Positions 1 to 8,185 of a stretch of 59,406 nucleotides of DNA are shown one piece after another; position 1 is the stretch's first letter; each line of letters opens with the position of its first letter. A program made the translations under genes and the position numbers. The notes under the pieces were generated by a model. The model was not told the DNA's origin. It saw only the letters and a program-made list of their open reading frames with translations, and ran no database searches. The stretch comes from Bacillus sanguinis (GTDB lineage: Bacteria > Bacillota > Bacilli > Bacillales > Bacillaceae_G): the NCBI RefSeq assembly GCF_018332475.1, contig NZ_BOQB01000031.1, positions 1 through 59,406 on the forward strand. The letters are read 5' to 3'.

Positions 1-196
1 GATCCATATAAGGTTGCTGCTGTTGTTGCGGTTGATTCATAAACGACACTTCAAACGGCTGGTAATAATTCTGATTTCCATAATGAGGCTCGAAAGGATA
101 CATATTATATCGTAAATATGTATCCGTGTTATATTGGTACATATTTTGCTGTGCATATGGATTAGATTGCTGATATACGTTAGATTGTTGAAACAT
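1..196 (-). CDS. yppG: YppG-like protein, 3' end cut off by the window edge
   Basis: The visible N-terminal part (about 65 residues) begins MFQQSNVYQQSNPYAQQNMY and is very rich in Gln, Asn and Tyr, with no charged core and no membrane segment. This composition and its place beside yppF/yppE match the small YppG family of Bacillus, whose function is unknown to me. The frame stays open to base 1, so the C-terminus is missing. The ATG at 196 lies behind GGAGGAGAG. A second ATG four bases upstream is in another frame and closes less well on the ribosome site. Gln/Tyr-rich proteins like this are often spore-coat related, but that is only inference. Confidence 0.6.
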   Translation of the reverse strand, partial: MFQQSNVYQQSNPYAQQNMYQYNTDTYLRYNMYPFEPHYGNQNYYQPFEVSFMNQPQQQQQPYMD

Positions 197-373
197 GCAT
201 TCTCTCCTCCTTCACATAAGTTTCTACATATATAATATGTACTTTTAAAATAATTTGTGTGACGGAGTATCTGTCTATTTTTGTCGGAAGTTTAAATTTT
301 TAAAAAATTAAAAAAGAAAACCCTTCCATGCTATGATAATAAAGAAGAAGATTCTCATGGGGGAGGAATCAAC
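197..373. other. divergent yppG/yppF intergenic region
   Basis: This AT-rich gap separates two divergently transcribed small genes and must carry both promoters. I see a TATAATA-like stretch upstream of yppF (near 333-339) and no strong inverted repeat. Confidence 0.3.
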
Positions 374-565
374 ATGGTATTAGGGGATTTAAAACAAGCG
401 TTTTCTCAAAAAAAAGGGTATTACACAGAGAATGTAAATGAACTGTTAGACTTTGCGAGACATTGGTATCTCGAAGGAAAAATATGTATTTCAGATTACC
501 GAACATTAATAAAAGAATTAGAAATAAACGGTGCAACAAAACCTACAACAATGACAGAAGCATAA
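374..565 (+). CDS. yppF: YppF family small protein
   Basis: A 63-residue soluble protein beginning MVLGDLKQAFSQKKGYY. The length and the conserved middle (ARHWYLEGKICISDYRTLIKEL) are typical of YppF of Bacillus, a family without known function. No signal peptide or membrane segment is present. GGGGGAGG lies 6-10 bases before the ATG. It stands alone on the plus strand, convergent with yppE, and shares a hairpin with it. The gene order yppG-yppF-yppE-yppD-sspM-yppC-recU-ponA is that of B. subtilis. Confidence 0.8.
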   Translation: MVLGDLKQAFSQKKGYYTENVNELLDFARHWYLEGKICISDYRTLIKELEINGATKPTTMTEA

Positions 566-593
566 AAAAAACAAGAGGGCTCTCCCTCTTGTT
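566..593 (-). terminator. terminator of yppE
   Basis: A 10-bp perfect stem (AACAAGAGGG, loop CTCT) followed on the minus strand by eight U residues. The 3' end of the yppE frame, including its stop, lies inside the 5' arm. The plus strand has no T-run after the stem, so it terminates yppE better than yppF. Confidence 0.8.
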
Positions 594-936
594 ACTTACA
601 TTGCTCAATTATATTTTGCAAAGTATACGAAATAGCTTGATGTGTTTCAAAGAATCGCTTACCTTTACCTTTATTTACAAAACATTGCAACACATTTGTC
701 TGTAAATTATCGTACACTTGATCAATTTGCTGTACATGTATATACTTTGGTTTTTCTTCCTTAATCCATGTATAAGCTAATTCTTTCCACACCTTTAATT
801 CCTCATCTACCATATCTACAAATGGTTTCATATCTTTATAAAAATCGTATTCAATCATTTCTCTTTTTTTTACATCAGCTTCATTATTATACTGCATGAG
901 TTTTTCTGAAGACTGTATTAATGCTTCATACTTCAT
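592..936 (-). CDS. yppE: YppE family protein (DUF1798)
   Basis: A 114-residue, probably all-helical cytoplasmic protein beginning MKYEALIQSSEKLMQYNNEA. Its length and its FVDMVDEELKVWKELAYTWIKEEKPKYIH segment fit the YppE/DUF1798 four-helix family; the biochemical role is unknown. AAGGTGGGAATGAA precedes the ATG. It lies 15 bases behind yppD and probably forms a two-gene unit with it, ending in the terminator that overlaps its own stop codon. Confidence 0.75.
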   Translation of the reverse strand: MKYEALIQSSEKLMQYNNEADVKKREMIEYDFYKDMKPFVDMVDEELKVWKELAYTWIKEEKPKYIHVQQIDQVYDNLQTNVLQCFVNKGKGKRFFETHQAISYTLQNIIEQCK

Positions 937-951
937 TTCATTCCCACCTTA

Positions 952-1194
952 TTATGCACTCACTACGACGTTTTGAAATGCCTTCACCCAATTCCCTTTT
1001 TCTTCGTGATGCACTAATTTATTTTCCATATGCTCAATATGCATTTCTGTTATTTCTATCTTATTACATATTTTTTCACTCTTATCCTTCAATGCATGAT
1101 TCATTCTAATCCCTATATTCATTTCCAGCAAATCGAGAGAACTTAACACTTGATCCATTGTCTTCATTACATCTTCCTTCTGAACCATCGCCAT
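952..1194 (-). CDS. yppD: YppD-like small protein
   Basis: An 80-residue protein from the ATG at 1194 (MAMVQKEDVMKTMDQVLSSL). An in-frame TTG two codons upstream sits only 4 bases from the GGGGG ribosome site, so the ATG at 10 bases is preferred. It is rich in Asp, Glu, Met and His, probably helical, and has no membrane segment. I name it YppD from position and size between yppE and sspM/yppC; the sequence itself carries no motif I can tie to a function. Confidence 0.5.
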   Translation of the reverse strand: MAMVQKEDVMKTMDQVLSSLDLLEMNIGIRMNHALKDKSEKICNKIEITEMHIEHMENKLVHHEEKGNWVKAFQNVVVSA

Positions 1195-1354
1195 ATACAA
1201 AACGCCCCCTTCTTTGCTTTTCCTTTGTCATGTAATTTCGCCGAATGATTCCTCACTCCTGCCCACATGACAAAACTAGTTGTTATTCGTCAAAGAAATC
1301 ATTTTGTATGTCATTTATAGAAATGGTAACAATACAAAAAGGAGGTGTATGAAA

Positions 1355-1456
1355 ATGGCAAAGAACAAAAACGAAAAAAAGAAAAAACAAAACAAACAAA
1401 ATAAACCCGAGACTGGCAATCCAAAGTTAGATGGTCCAAACTTCCCTGCTACATAA
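1355..1456 (+). CDS. sspM: SspM-like small acid-soluble spore protein
   Basis: A 33-residue, very basic protein: MAKNKNEKKKKQNKQNK, then a tail ending LDGPNFPAT. The Lys/Asn/Gln-rich head and the (L)xGPNxPxT tail resemble the minor SASP SspM of B. subtilis, which is 34 residues with a GPNRPST end and lies in the same neighbourhood. AAAGGAGGTG is well placed 8 bases before the ATG. Minor SASPs of this type are made in the forespore. No sigma-G promoter could be assigned with confidence. Confidence 0.6.
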   Translation: MAKNKNEKKKKQNKQNKPETGNPKLDGPNFPAT

Positions 1457-1620
1457 AGTGAAACTTTAATCAGTCGGGGATTTTTACCCTCCATTGATTA
1501 TTAGTCTTCACCAATCGGGCTTTTACAAAAAGCTAATTTTTGAAGCACCCTTAATCTCTTATGTTCATTACGTTTTGAGATTAAATTTTCCGAACACATG
1601 GCAGGATTACTTCACATTAA
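1453..1620 (+). repeat. candidate B. cereus-group dispersed repeat
   Basis: Starting at the sspM stop codon is AAGTGAAACTTTAATCAG, then an imperfect stem (TAATCAGTCGGGG ... CCCTCCATTGATTA), then ATTAGTCTTCACCAATCGGG. From memory this wording recurs in B. cereus-group intergenic DNA; I cannot verify the family name. The first 21 bases (1453-1473) occur exactly, inverted, at 31433-31453. No convincing gene lies between sspM and the terminator at 1619. Confidence 0.45.
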
Positions 1621-1661
1621 GAAGTCCCGTCTTCATAAATGAAGACGGGACTTCTTTTTTA
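1619..1661 (+). terminator. intrinsic terminator between sspM and yppC
   Basis: Near-perfect 16-bp stem AAGAAGTCCCGTCTTC with a short loop and a TTTTTT run on the plus strand. The minus strand lacks a U-run after the stem, so it serves mainly plus-strand transcripts. Confidence 0.8.
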
Positions 1662-2750
1662 TTATATCACGAACTCATCCATCCTTTTAACAAAACGATT
1701 TACAATAGAAACAACATAGATTTGCTCCCTCTTTCTTTCATACCATTCTGTTATATCAACTTCACCTTTATACCCTTCCGGTAAAAACAACTCATTTATT
1801 TCCGTATCTCTACAAAACCAATCTCTCATACTTATTTCTTTATGTGCAACGACAGGATAAACCTCTCTAAGGGCTCGCGTACAAGATTTTCTCGCTCCTC
1901 TTACATAACATTCATAATCTGCTCTTGATCCTGTGTGTATAGTTTGCAATGCAAACCTATGGAATAAGCTTTTATAATTCGGATGAAACAGTAAATCCGC
2001 TAATTTCTTCCCTAATTCTATACGCTTTTGTAACGTTTCAAATTGATAAACTGAAAAACCATACATCCTCCCTTCAACGGTTGGAAAAATAACAGCACTA
2101 ATATGAAGCATTTCTTGCAATTTAAAAAGTACAGTATGGAATACATGTTTTTTAAAATATGCATTCTCAATAACTGGTTTTTGAATTTTATTTTGCTCAT
2201 TTATAATAAGCGCTGTCATGAGCCTATTTATATCTTTTTTCTCCCAAAAATATATCCATTCTTTTTCCATAAAAATTGATACGTTGAAATATTGTAACAA
2301 ATAGAATAGCGGTACCTGCCTCTTCTTACTTTCTTCGTATAACAATAGCTGAGGAAATGCATCTAAAAAAATAAGCCAATTCGCTTCTTCATAAGTCAGA
2401 AACAAATGTTTTTTTACCGTTTGAGGTAAAACAGTAGCATAATACCTCCCTTTTAAATCAGTCATATTCCATCCCGCATTTCTCGAGACCATACTTGCTA
2501 AAAAAGCCCACCTAATTTCACTATTTCTTACATAAAATTCTTGATAGGACTGTGTTCGAGAAATGTTGTCCATATTAGCTATTTCTATTCTCCTCTTAAT
2601 GTTGTAAACGATTGTTTTTTCTTCTTCTGTACAGACCATATTTTTACGATATTGTTTAATTTTTTCATAATCATTCCAAGTAAACATGAATAAGTCATCA
2701 TACCTTTCTTCAAAAAGGTCACATCTTTTTTCATTTTTTGTTATAATCAC
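1662..2750 (-). CDS. yppC: YppC family protein (DUF2515)
   Basis: About 360 residues, cytoplasmic, with aromatic-rich motifs such as ISRTQSYQEFYVRNSEIRWAFLA, MVSRNAGWNMTDLKG and EIRWAFLASMVSRNAG that are typical of YppC/DUF2515. The family has no known function. It is divergent from recU, which starts 41 bases away. The start is uncertain. The longest frame begins with GTG at 2750 without a ribosome site, while a good AAAGGTGA lies before an ATG that is in a different frame. The next in-frame ATG is at 2687 (MFTWNDYEKI). Either the start is internal or one base is missing in an A-run near 2730 (see findings). Confidence 0.7.
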   Translation of the reverse strand: MIITKNEKRCDLFEERYDDLFMFTWNDYEKIKQYRKNMVCTEEEKTIVYNIKRRIEIANMDNISRTQSYQEFYVRNSEIRWAFLASMVSRNAGWNMTDLKGRYYATVLPQTVKKHLFLTYEEANWLIFLDAFPQLLLYEESKKRQVPLFYLLQYFNVSIFMEKEWIYFWEKKDINRLMTALIINEQNKIQKPVIENAYFKKHVFHTVLFKLQEMLHISAVIFPTVEGRMYGFSVYQFETLQKRIELGKKLADLLFHPNYKSLFHRFALQTIHTGSRADYECYVRGARKSCTRALREVYPVVAHKEISMRDWFCRDTEINELFLPEGYKGEVDITEWYERKREQIYVVSIVNRFVKRMDEFVI

Positions 2751-2790
2751 CTTTGTAAGTAATTCTTAGCAAGTTGGGAGTGGACACACT

Positions 2791-3393
2791 ATGACCATTC
2801 GTTACCCAAACGGAAAACGATACAATCAAGCTTCACAACCTCATAAAACACCAATTAAAAAACATACTTATAGTAATAGAGGTATGTCCCTGGAAGAGGA
2901 ATTGAATGAAACAAATGAATATTACTTAACCCATAATATTGCATGCGTACATAAAAAACCTACTCCTCTTCAAATTGTAAAAGTAGATTACCCCGCTCGA
3001 AGTGCTGCAGTGGTAAAAGAAGCGTATTTTAAACAACCTTCTACAACAGATTACAACGGTGTATATAAAGGGAAATACATCGATTTTGAAGCGAAAGAAA
3101 CAAAAAATAAAACCAGCTTTCCACTTCAAAACTTCCACCTTCATCAAATTGAACATATGAAGCAAGTAATCGCTCATAATGGAATTGCATTTGTCATTAT
3201 TAAATTTACACTTTTTGATGAACTTTATTTATTAGATGCAAAACATATTATTGTATTTTGGAATCGTCAAAATACTGGTGGACGGAAATCGATTACGAAA
3301 GAAGAAATAGAAGAGCATGGATCTTTATTATCATGCGGTTATCACCCTCGGATTGATTATATCCGTGTACTAGACACGGTTTATTTTTCGTGA
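2791..3393 (+). CDS. recU: Holliday junction resolvase RecU
   Basis: A 200-residue nuclease that cuts four-way junctions in recombination and chromosome segregation. The PD-(D/E)xK-like catalytic core is visible: Asp87 (TTDYNG), Glu100 and Lys102 in [17 protein letters not shown]. The N-terminal part begins [13 protein letters not shown], as in Bacillus RecU. It is the first gene of recU-ponA, a conserved pair, with 65 bases between the two. GGGAGTGGACAC precedes the ATG. Confidence 0.97.
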   Translation: MTIRYPNGKRYNQASQPHKTPIKKHTYSNRGMSLEEELNETNEYYLTHNIACVHKKPTPLQIVKVDYPARSAAVVKEAYFKQPSTTDYNGVYKGKYIDFEAKETKNKTSFPLQNFHLHQIEHMKQVIAHNGIAFVIIKFTLFDELYLLDAKHIIVFWNRQNTGGRKSITKEEIEEHGSLLSCGYHPRIDYIRVLDTVYFS

Positions 3394-3458
3394 TAGAGTC
3401 ATCACTAAGGCTCTTTTTTCGACTTTTGGGGAGAGAATGAAAGGTAGGAGAAAGTATA

Positions 3459-6149
3459 ATGTCAGATAATTATCGTTCTCGTACAGAACGAAATCATGTA
3501 AAAAATCAAAAGCAAGAAACAAATAAAGAGAAAAAACCAAAGAAAAAAGGCTCCTTTTTTAAAAAATTCCTTATAGGTTGTCTACTTCTTGGTATCGTTG
3601 GTCTTGTAGCTAGCGTTTCCGCTTTCTTTGTTATGGTGAAGGACGCTCCAAAATTAGACAAATCAAAACTTGTCAATCCTTTATCAACAAAGTTTCTTGA
3701 TAAGAATGGGAACTTTTTCTATGAATATGGTGCTGAAAAACGAACCCACGTTACGTATGATCAAATTCCAAAGGTAGTTGAAAGTGCATTCCTTGCAACT
3801 GAGGATTCACGTTTCTATGATCATAATGGAATTGATTTTAAACGAACTACAAAAGCAGTTATGGAAAATGTCACTGGAGGGTTCGGATCTCAAGGTGGTA
3901 GTACGATTACACAACAAGTAGTCAAAAACTATTTTCTAACGATGGACAAAACTGCAAAGAGAAAAGTACAAGAATGGTACCTATCTTACAAATTAGAGCA
4001 ACAATACTCTAAACATGAGATCTTAGAAATGTACTTAAATAAGATTAACTTAGGTAACCGTTCGTACGGTATTGCAACAGCTGCCAAAAAATATTATAAC
4101 AAAGATTTAAAAGACTTACAGTTACATGAAGCTGCAATGCTTGCAGGTTTACCCCAAGGTCCTAATATTTATGATCCAACAAAAAAAGACAACGTTGAAC
4201 GAGCTACACAACGTCGTAACGTCGTATTATCATTAATGAATCGACATGGTTATATAACAAAAGATGAAATGAATAACGCAATGAACATCTCTGTAACTGA
4301 GGGTCTTCAACCGTCTTCAGAAGTAACTGAGATGAAGTATCAAGCATTTTTAGATGCTGTTGTAAAAGAAGTTGAAAAAGAATATCCCGATATAAATATC
4401 GGTTCAGATGGTTTAACAATTCATACAACACTTGATCAAGATGCTCAAGATTACGCTGATAAAATTATGGACGGCAATCTTATTAAGTATCCGAACGATC
4501 AATTCCAAGGATCATTCGTATTTATGGATACACAATCTGGAGAAGTTCGAGCAATTGGAGCTGGGCGTAAAGAAAGTAAGTCTACTTTCAAAGGTCATAA
4601 TATGGCCATCGATTTAAAACGCCAAGTTGGTTCAACAATGAAACCAATTTTCGACTACGGTCCAGCAATTGAGAATTTACAATGGTCTACATACCATCAA
4701 TTAAATGACTCAGAGTATACGTATTCCAATGGTAAAAAAATACGAAATGCAACAAATAGTTACAAAGGTGACGTTTCACTACGTGAAGCTTTGAAAAAAT
4801 CATTAAACATCCCAGCTTTAAAGACAGCCCAACAGGTTGGTCTTCCTAAGTCACAAGCGTTTGCTGAAGGCTTGGGTATGACATTTAAAGACGGCAAAAC
4901 ATATGAATCAACAGCAATTGGTAGTAACGATAGTTCTCCATTAGAACTAGCAGGTGCATATGCCGCATTTGGTAATGACGGTGTATATAATAAGCCTCAT
5001 TTCGTAAAAGAAGTCATCTTCCCAGATGGGAAAAAGAAAAACTTTAAGCCGAAAGAACAACGTGCAATGCACGACTATACAGCATATATGGTTACTGACG
5101 TACTTCGTGACGTAGTAAAACCTGGGTCTGGTGGTACAGGTCCAACAGCATACGTTTCAGGTATAGACGTAGCAGGTAAAACAGGAACACAAAACTTTGA
5201 TGAATCAGTTATAAAAAAATATGGCATACCAGCTGATGCAAACAGAGATAGTTGGTTCGCTGGATATTCACCGCAATATACAATGGCAGTGTGGACTGGT
5301 TACGAAAAAGATAGCCCAGAAAATTACATTGGTGATCGCTCTACTAGAATTGCACAGCAAATGTTCCAAGTAATGATGAGTAAATTCGCTACAGATAAAA
5401 CTCGTTTCGAACGCCCTTCTTCTGTACAAGAATTAAATGGTGAATTGTACGTAAAAGGTGCTAAAAAAGATGCAATTAAACAAATTAAAGTAGATGCACC
5501 TAGTGGTCTTAATGTCACTTTCGATGGCGCTAGCACAGTTACACTAAACTGGTCTGGACCAGCAGAAGTTGATGCGTATGCCGCAAGCTATAAAGCGACT
5601 GACGGTTCAAGTGGTAGTTTATCAATAAAAGGTACAACAGCTACTCTTGGGGGTATTAAACCAGGCGTTACTTACAGCTTCTCTGTAGTAGCGAAAAAAG
5701 GTACTGGAACAAGCCCTGCAGTTGGTGCATCCTTCACTGCACCTGGCGGAACTCCAGACCCGAAGAAAGCTGAAGAAGAGGCTAAGAAGACGGCTGAAGA
5801 AGAAGCTAAGAAAAAAGCTGATGAGGAAGCTCAGAAAAAAGCGAATGAAGATAAACTAAAACAAGAAGAAGCTAAGAAAAACGCTGATGAAGAGCAGCGT
5901 AAACAACAAGAGCAACAAGAACAACAACGTAAACAACAAGAAGAAGCTCAGAAAAAGGCTGCTGAAGAAGAAGCCGCTAGAAAGAAAGCCGAAGAAGAAG
6001 CTGCTAGAAAGAAAGCTGAAGAAGAGGCTGCTAGAAAAAAAGCTGAAGAAGAACAGCAGAAACAACAAGAGCAACAACAGCAAGAACAACAAAATACCGG
6101 TGGAGATACACCTCACGCAGACGGAAATGTTGTTACAACAGAGTCTTAA
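3459..6149 (+). CDS. ponA: penicillin-binding protein 1A/1B (class A)
   Basis: An 896-residue bifunctional peptidoglycan glycosyltransferase/DD-transpeptidase. A basic cytoplasmic head is followed by one membrane anchor (about 37-60). The GT51 domain has catalytic Glu115 in ATEDSRFYDHNGID. The transpeptidase domain has Ser392-T-M-K, an SLN motif in KKSLNIPALK and KTG at 574-576. A fibronectin type III domain (about 685-768) and a roughly 125-residue Glu/Lys/Gln/Ala-rich tail follow. It elongates the cell wall outside the membrane. GGTAGGAGAA precedes the ATG. The tail is low complexity and likely extended or coiled in the wall; such tails vary between strains. Confidence 0.97.
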   Translation: MSDNYRSRTERNHVKNQKQETNKEKKPKKKGSFFKKFLIGCLLLGIVGLVASVSAFFVMVKDAPKLDKSKLVNPLSTKFLDKNGNFFYEYGAEKRTHVTYDQIPKVVESAFLATEDSRFYDHNGIDFKRTTKAVMENVTGGFGSQGGSTITQQVVKNYFLTMDKTAKRKVQEWYLSYKLEQQYSKHEILEMYLNKINLGNRSYGIATAAKKYYNKDLKDLQLHEAAMLAGLPQGPNIYDPTKKDNVERATQRRNVVLSLMNRHGYITKDEMNNAMNISVTEGLQPSSEVTEMKYQAFLDAVVKEVEKEYPDINIGSDGLTIHTTLDQDAQDYADKIMDGNLIKYPNDQFQGSFVFMDTQSGEVRAIGAGRKESKSTFKGHNMAIDLKRQVGSTMKPIFDYGPAIENLQWSTYHQLNDSEYTYSNGKKIRNATNSYKGDVSLREALKKSLNIPALKTAQQVGLPKSQAFAEGLGMTFKDGKTYESTAIGSNDSSPLELAGAYAAFGNDGVYNKPHFVKEVIFPDGKKKNFKPKEQRAMHDYTAYMVTDVLRDVVKPGSGGTGPTAYVSGIDVAGKTGTQNFDESVIKKYGIPADANRDSWFAGYSPQYTMAVWTGYEKDSPENYIGDRSTRIAQQMFQVMMSKFATDKTRFERPSSVQELNGELYVKGAKKDAIKQIKVDAPSGLNVTFDGASTVTLNWSGPAEVDAYAASYKATDGSSGSLSIKGTTATLGGIKPGVTYSFSVVAKKGTGTSPAVGASFTAPGGTPDPKKAEEEAKKTAEEEAKKKADEEAQKKANEDKLKQEEAKKNADEEQRKQQEQQEQQRKQQEEAQKKAAEEEAARKKAEEEAARKKAEEEAARKKAEEEQQKQQEQQQQEQQNTGGDTPHADGNVVTTES

Positions 6150-6154
6150 TACAA

Positions 6155-6197
6155 AAAAGAAGTCCTTTCTCTTAACGAGAAAAGGACTTCTTTTTTG
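6155..6197. terminator. bidirectional terminator ponA / ypoC
   Basis: Stem AAGAAGTCCTTTCTC pairs with GAGAAAAGGACTTCTT, flanked by A- and T-runs on both sides. The 3' end of the ypoC frame is inside the stem. Confidence 0.85.
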
Positions 6198-6690
6198 TTA
6201 TCATTTTCTTTACGTATAGCTTTTCTATTTCAATATACAACTGCGCTAACTGAATATAGGAATGATAATTATTCGGTTTCTTTATAATGAATGAATATCT
6301 CTCCATAAAATTAACTGGTTGCACTTCCAATTCACTCGTAAAATCTTCTATTTTATTCAAACTATGAACAGGTTGCTCATTTAGCCAATATACAATTGAT
6401 AATAAATGTGCTGCAAAAAGAATCATCGGACCTTCAGCTTCTTGTTTCTTTCTGTTTCGAAATAAAGTAGCAATGTCCTCATGATTATTTTTCCATACAT
6501 TCAACATTACCGGAATACTGTTTTCAATTTCATTCCATGGCTCATATCGTCTTTCAATATCATATATAAAATAAGTCTTTTGTATTGTTTCTTCAAAAGA
6601 TTGTTCTGTATAATACGCAATCGAATTTATACTTTCTTTAAAAAATGGTAAGCACCGAAATTCTCTCGGTATTTCTATAACTCGCTCCAT
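6172..6690 (-). CDS. ypoC: YpoC family protein
   Basis: A 172-residue soluble protein (MERVIEIPREFRCLPFF), with YFIYDIERRYEPWNEIENSIPVML and LNEQPVHSLNKIEDF segments like the YpoC family. The function is unknown. It sits 3 bases behind nth, and dnaD-nth-ypoC is the conserved order. AAGGGG lies about 10 bases before the ATG. The last residues (MITKKKSFSR) are coded by the terminator stem shared with ponA. Confidence 0.8.
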   Translation of the reverse strand: MERVIEIPREFRCLPFFKESINSIAYYTEQSFEETIQKTYFIYDIERRYEPWNEIENSIPVMLNVWKNNHEDIATLFRNRKKQEAEGPMILFAAHLLSIVYWLNEQPVHSLNKIEDFTSELEVQPVNFMERYSFIIKKPNNYHSYIQLAQLYIEIEKLYVKKMITKKKSFSR

Positions 6691-6693
6691 CCT

Positions 6694-7341
6694 TTATTTC
6701 CCCTTCATTCGCTTCTTTCCTTCTCGACATACTTCTAGTAAAGGGCACTCTTCACATTGTGGTCGCTGTGCCTTGCAGTGATAACGTCCAAAGAAAATCA
6801 TACGGTGATGTGTAACGCTCCATTCATCCATCGGAATTTTCTTCATTAACGTCTTTTCTACTTCTAACACCGAATCTTTCCATCTACAAATCGCTAACCG
6901 TTTACTCACTCTCTCTACATGCGTATCAACAGCAATTGCCGGAATACCAAACGCTACCGAAACAACTACGTTTGCTGTTTTCCGACCTACACCTGGTAAC
7001 TTTGTAAGCTCATCTCGATCCTTCGGCACTTCCCCATTGTAATCATCTAATAACATTCTGCACAATTTCTGAATGTTTTTTGCTTTATTTCTATACAATC
7101 CAATAGAACGTATATCTTGTTGTAATTCTTCTAGAGAAACACTTAAATAATCTTCTGGTGTTTTATATTTTTGAAATAAATTTTTCGTCACTTTATTTAC
7201 AAGTGCATCTGTACATTGTGCAGATAATGCTACTGCGATTACTAATTCAAACGGATTATCATGAATTAATTCACAATGTGCTTCTGGGTACATATCCGCC
7301 ATTGTATCTAAACAATAGCGAATTTGCGTTTTATTTAACAT
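6694..7341 (-). CDS. nth: endonuclease III (DNA glycosylase/AP lyase)
   Basis: A 215-residue base-excision repair enzyme for oxidised pyrimidines. The helix-hairpin-helix with catalytic Lys (LPGVGRKTANVV), the catalytic Asp (AVDTHVERVSKRL) and the 4Fe-4S loop C-x6-C-x2-C-x5-C (CKAQRPQCEECPLLEVC) are intact. It follows dnaD by 15 bases and is followed by ypoC. AGGAGGAAGTGT precedes the ATG. Confidence 0.97.
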   Translation of the reverse strand: MLNKTQIRYCLDTMADMYPEAHCELIHDNPFELVIAVALSAQCTDALVNKVTKNLFQKYKTPEDYLSVSLEELQQDIRSIGLYRNKAKNIQKLCRMLLDDYNGEVPKDRDELTKLPGVGRKTANVVVSVAFGIPAIAVDTHVERVSKRLAICRWKDSVLEVEKTLMKKIPMDEWSVTHHRMIFFGRYHCKAQRPQCEECPLLEVCREGKKRMKGK

Positions 7342-7356
7342 ACACTTCCTCCTATA

Positions 7357-8070
7357 TTACTGCTCCAACCAATTATAAAAAGGCACTTTCCCAGTAAATT
7401 TCGTCTCTTGTTTTGTCGTTTGCTGCGTTCGTTGTTGATTTGCTCTAAATTTTCGTCCTTGGTTTTGGGCTTGATCTACTGTTTTAATACCATTCTTTTT
7501 CCACTCAAATAAAATACGATCAATATATCGGAAATTAAGCTTACCACTCATTACGGCTTCTCTGAGGGCCGCTTGAATTAAATTCGGATGATGTTGATCT
7601 TGATCTTCCCACATTCCCAATGTCTCACATTCAAATGGAGAAAGTGGTCTTCCAAATTCTTTTTCAAATACTGTATATAAATTTACTTGCAATTGTTTTA
7701 TTTCTTTTTGTTCTTCCTCTATTGATTCATTCATTAAGAAATGCAATATTTTTTCCCAAAGCGGTTGTAAAGAATAACTTTCACACATCATCGCTTCTGA
7801 TTTTTGTCCACCTTCTAATGATAAAAAACCTTTTTGAATCAATGTCTGAATTACTTCCATACATTTCATTTCACTAATCGTCATCCGTTCTGAAATCTCT
7901 GACGGAGTCGGAAATGTATTACCCGATTCTAAAAATGTGTGTACATGAAGTACAACCATAAATTCCGTTTCATTTAACCCTAATTTTTTATAATGCATCA
8001 TAAGTAATTTTGGAATTGCAATGCTTCCCTGCTCAAACCATTGTAACATCATTTTCTTTTTCATCACCAA
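7357..8070 (-). CDS. dnaD: DNA replication initiation protein DnaD
   Basis: A 237-residue primosomal protein that helps load the replicative helicase at oriC and in restart. The N-terminal winged-helix oligomerisation domain (about 1-110) contains PSEISERMTISEMKCMEVIQTL. The C-terminal DnaB/DnaD domain has FEKEFGRPLSPFECETL and ends in the family YxxxR-type segment LNFRYIDRILFEWKKNGIKT. A Gln/Thr-rich linker and FYNWLEQ tail follow. In B. subtilis asnS lies between aspB and dnaD; here only 115 bases with a terminator separate them. Confidence 0.95.
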   Translation of the reverse strand: MVMKKKMMLQWFEQGSIAIPKLLMMHYKKLGLNETEFMVVLHVHTFLESGNTFPTPSEISERMTISEMKCMEVIQTLIQKGFLSLEGGQKSEAMMCESYSLQPLWEKILHFLMNESIEEEQKEIKQLQVNLYTVFEKEFGRPLSPFECETLGMWEDQDQHHPNLIQAALREAVMSGKLNFRYIDRILFEWKKNGIKTVDQAQNQGRKFRANQQRTQQTTKQETKFTGKVPFYNWLEQ

Positions 8071-8126
8071 ACACCTCGCTCTCTAGTATAACACACCTTT
8101 CGCTATTTCTTTTTGCCACAATTCGT

Positions 8127-8161
8127 CAAAAAAACCTCCCTATTATGTAGGAAGGTTTTTT
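8127..8161 (-). terminator. terminator of the ypmA-ypmB-aspB operon
   Basis: Minus-strand stem AACCTTCCTA / TAGGGAGGTT followed by TTTTTTTG, just after the aspB stop. It separates aspB from dnaD. Confidence 0.85.
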
Positions 8162-8185
8162 GTATTGCGTTAATAAAATATACAA

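Noticed and set aside
3394-3425. Terminator between recU and ponA
   Set aside because: Only a 3-4 bp stem (GAG/CTC) precedes the T-run; recU-ponA is more likely one transcript.
5760-6100. Tandem DNA repeat at the ponA 3' end as a CRISPR or satellite
   Set aside because: The repeats are in-frame Ala-Arg-Lys-Lys-Ala-Glu-Glu-Glu codons of varying spacing with no unique spacers.
5856-6219. Long frames opposite and out of phase with the 3' end of ponA
   Set aside because: They are low-complexity shadows (Phe/Leu/Ser or Lys/Asn runs) of the Glu/Lys/Gln-rich ponA tail.
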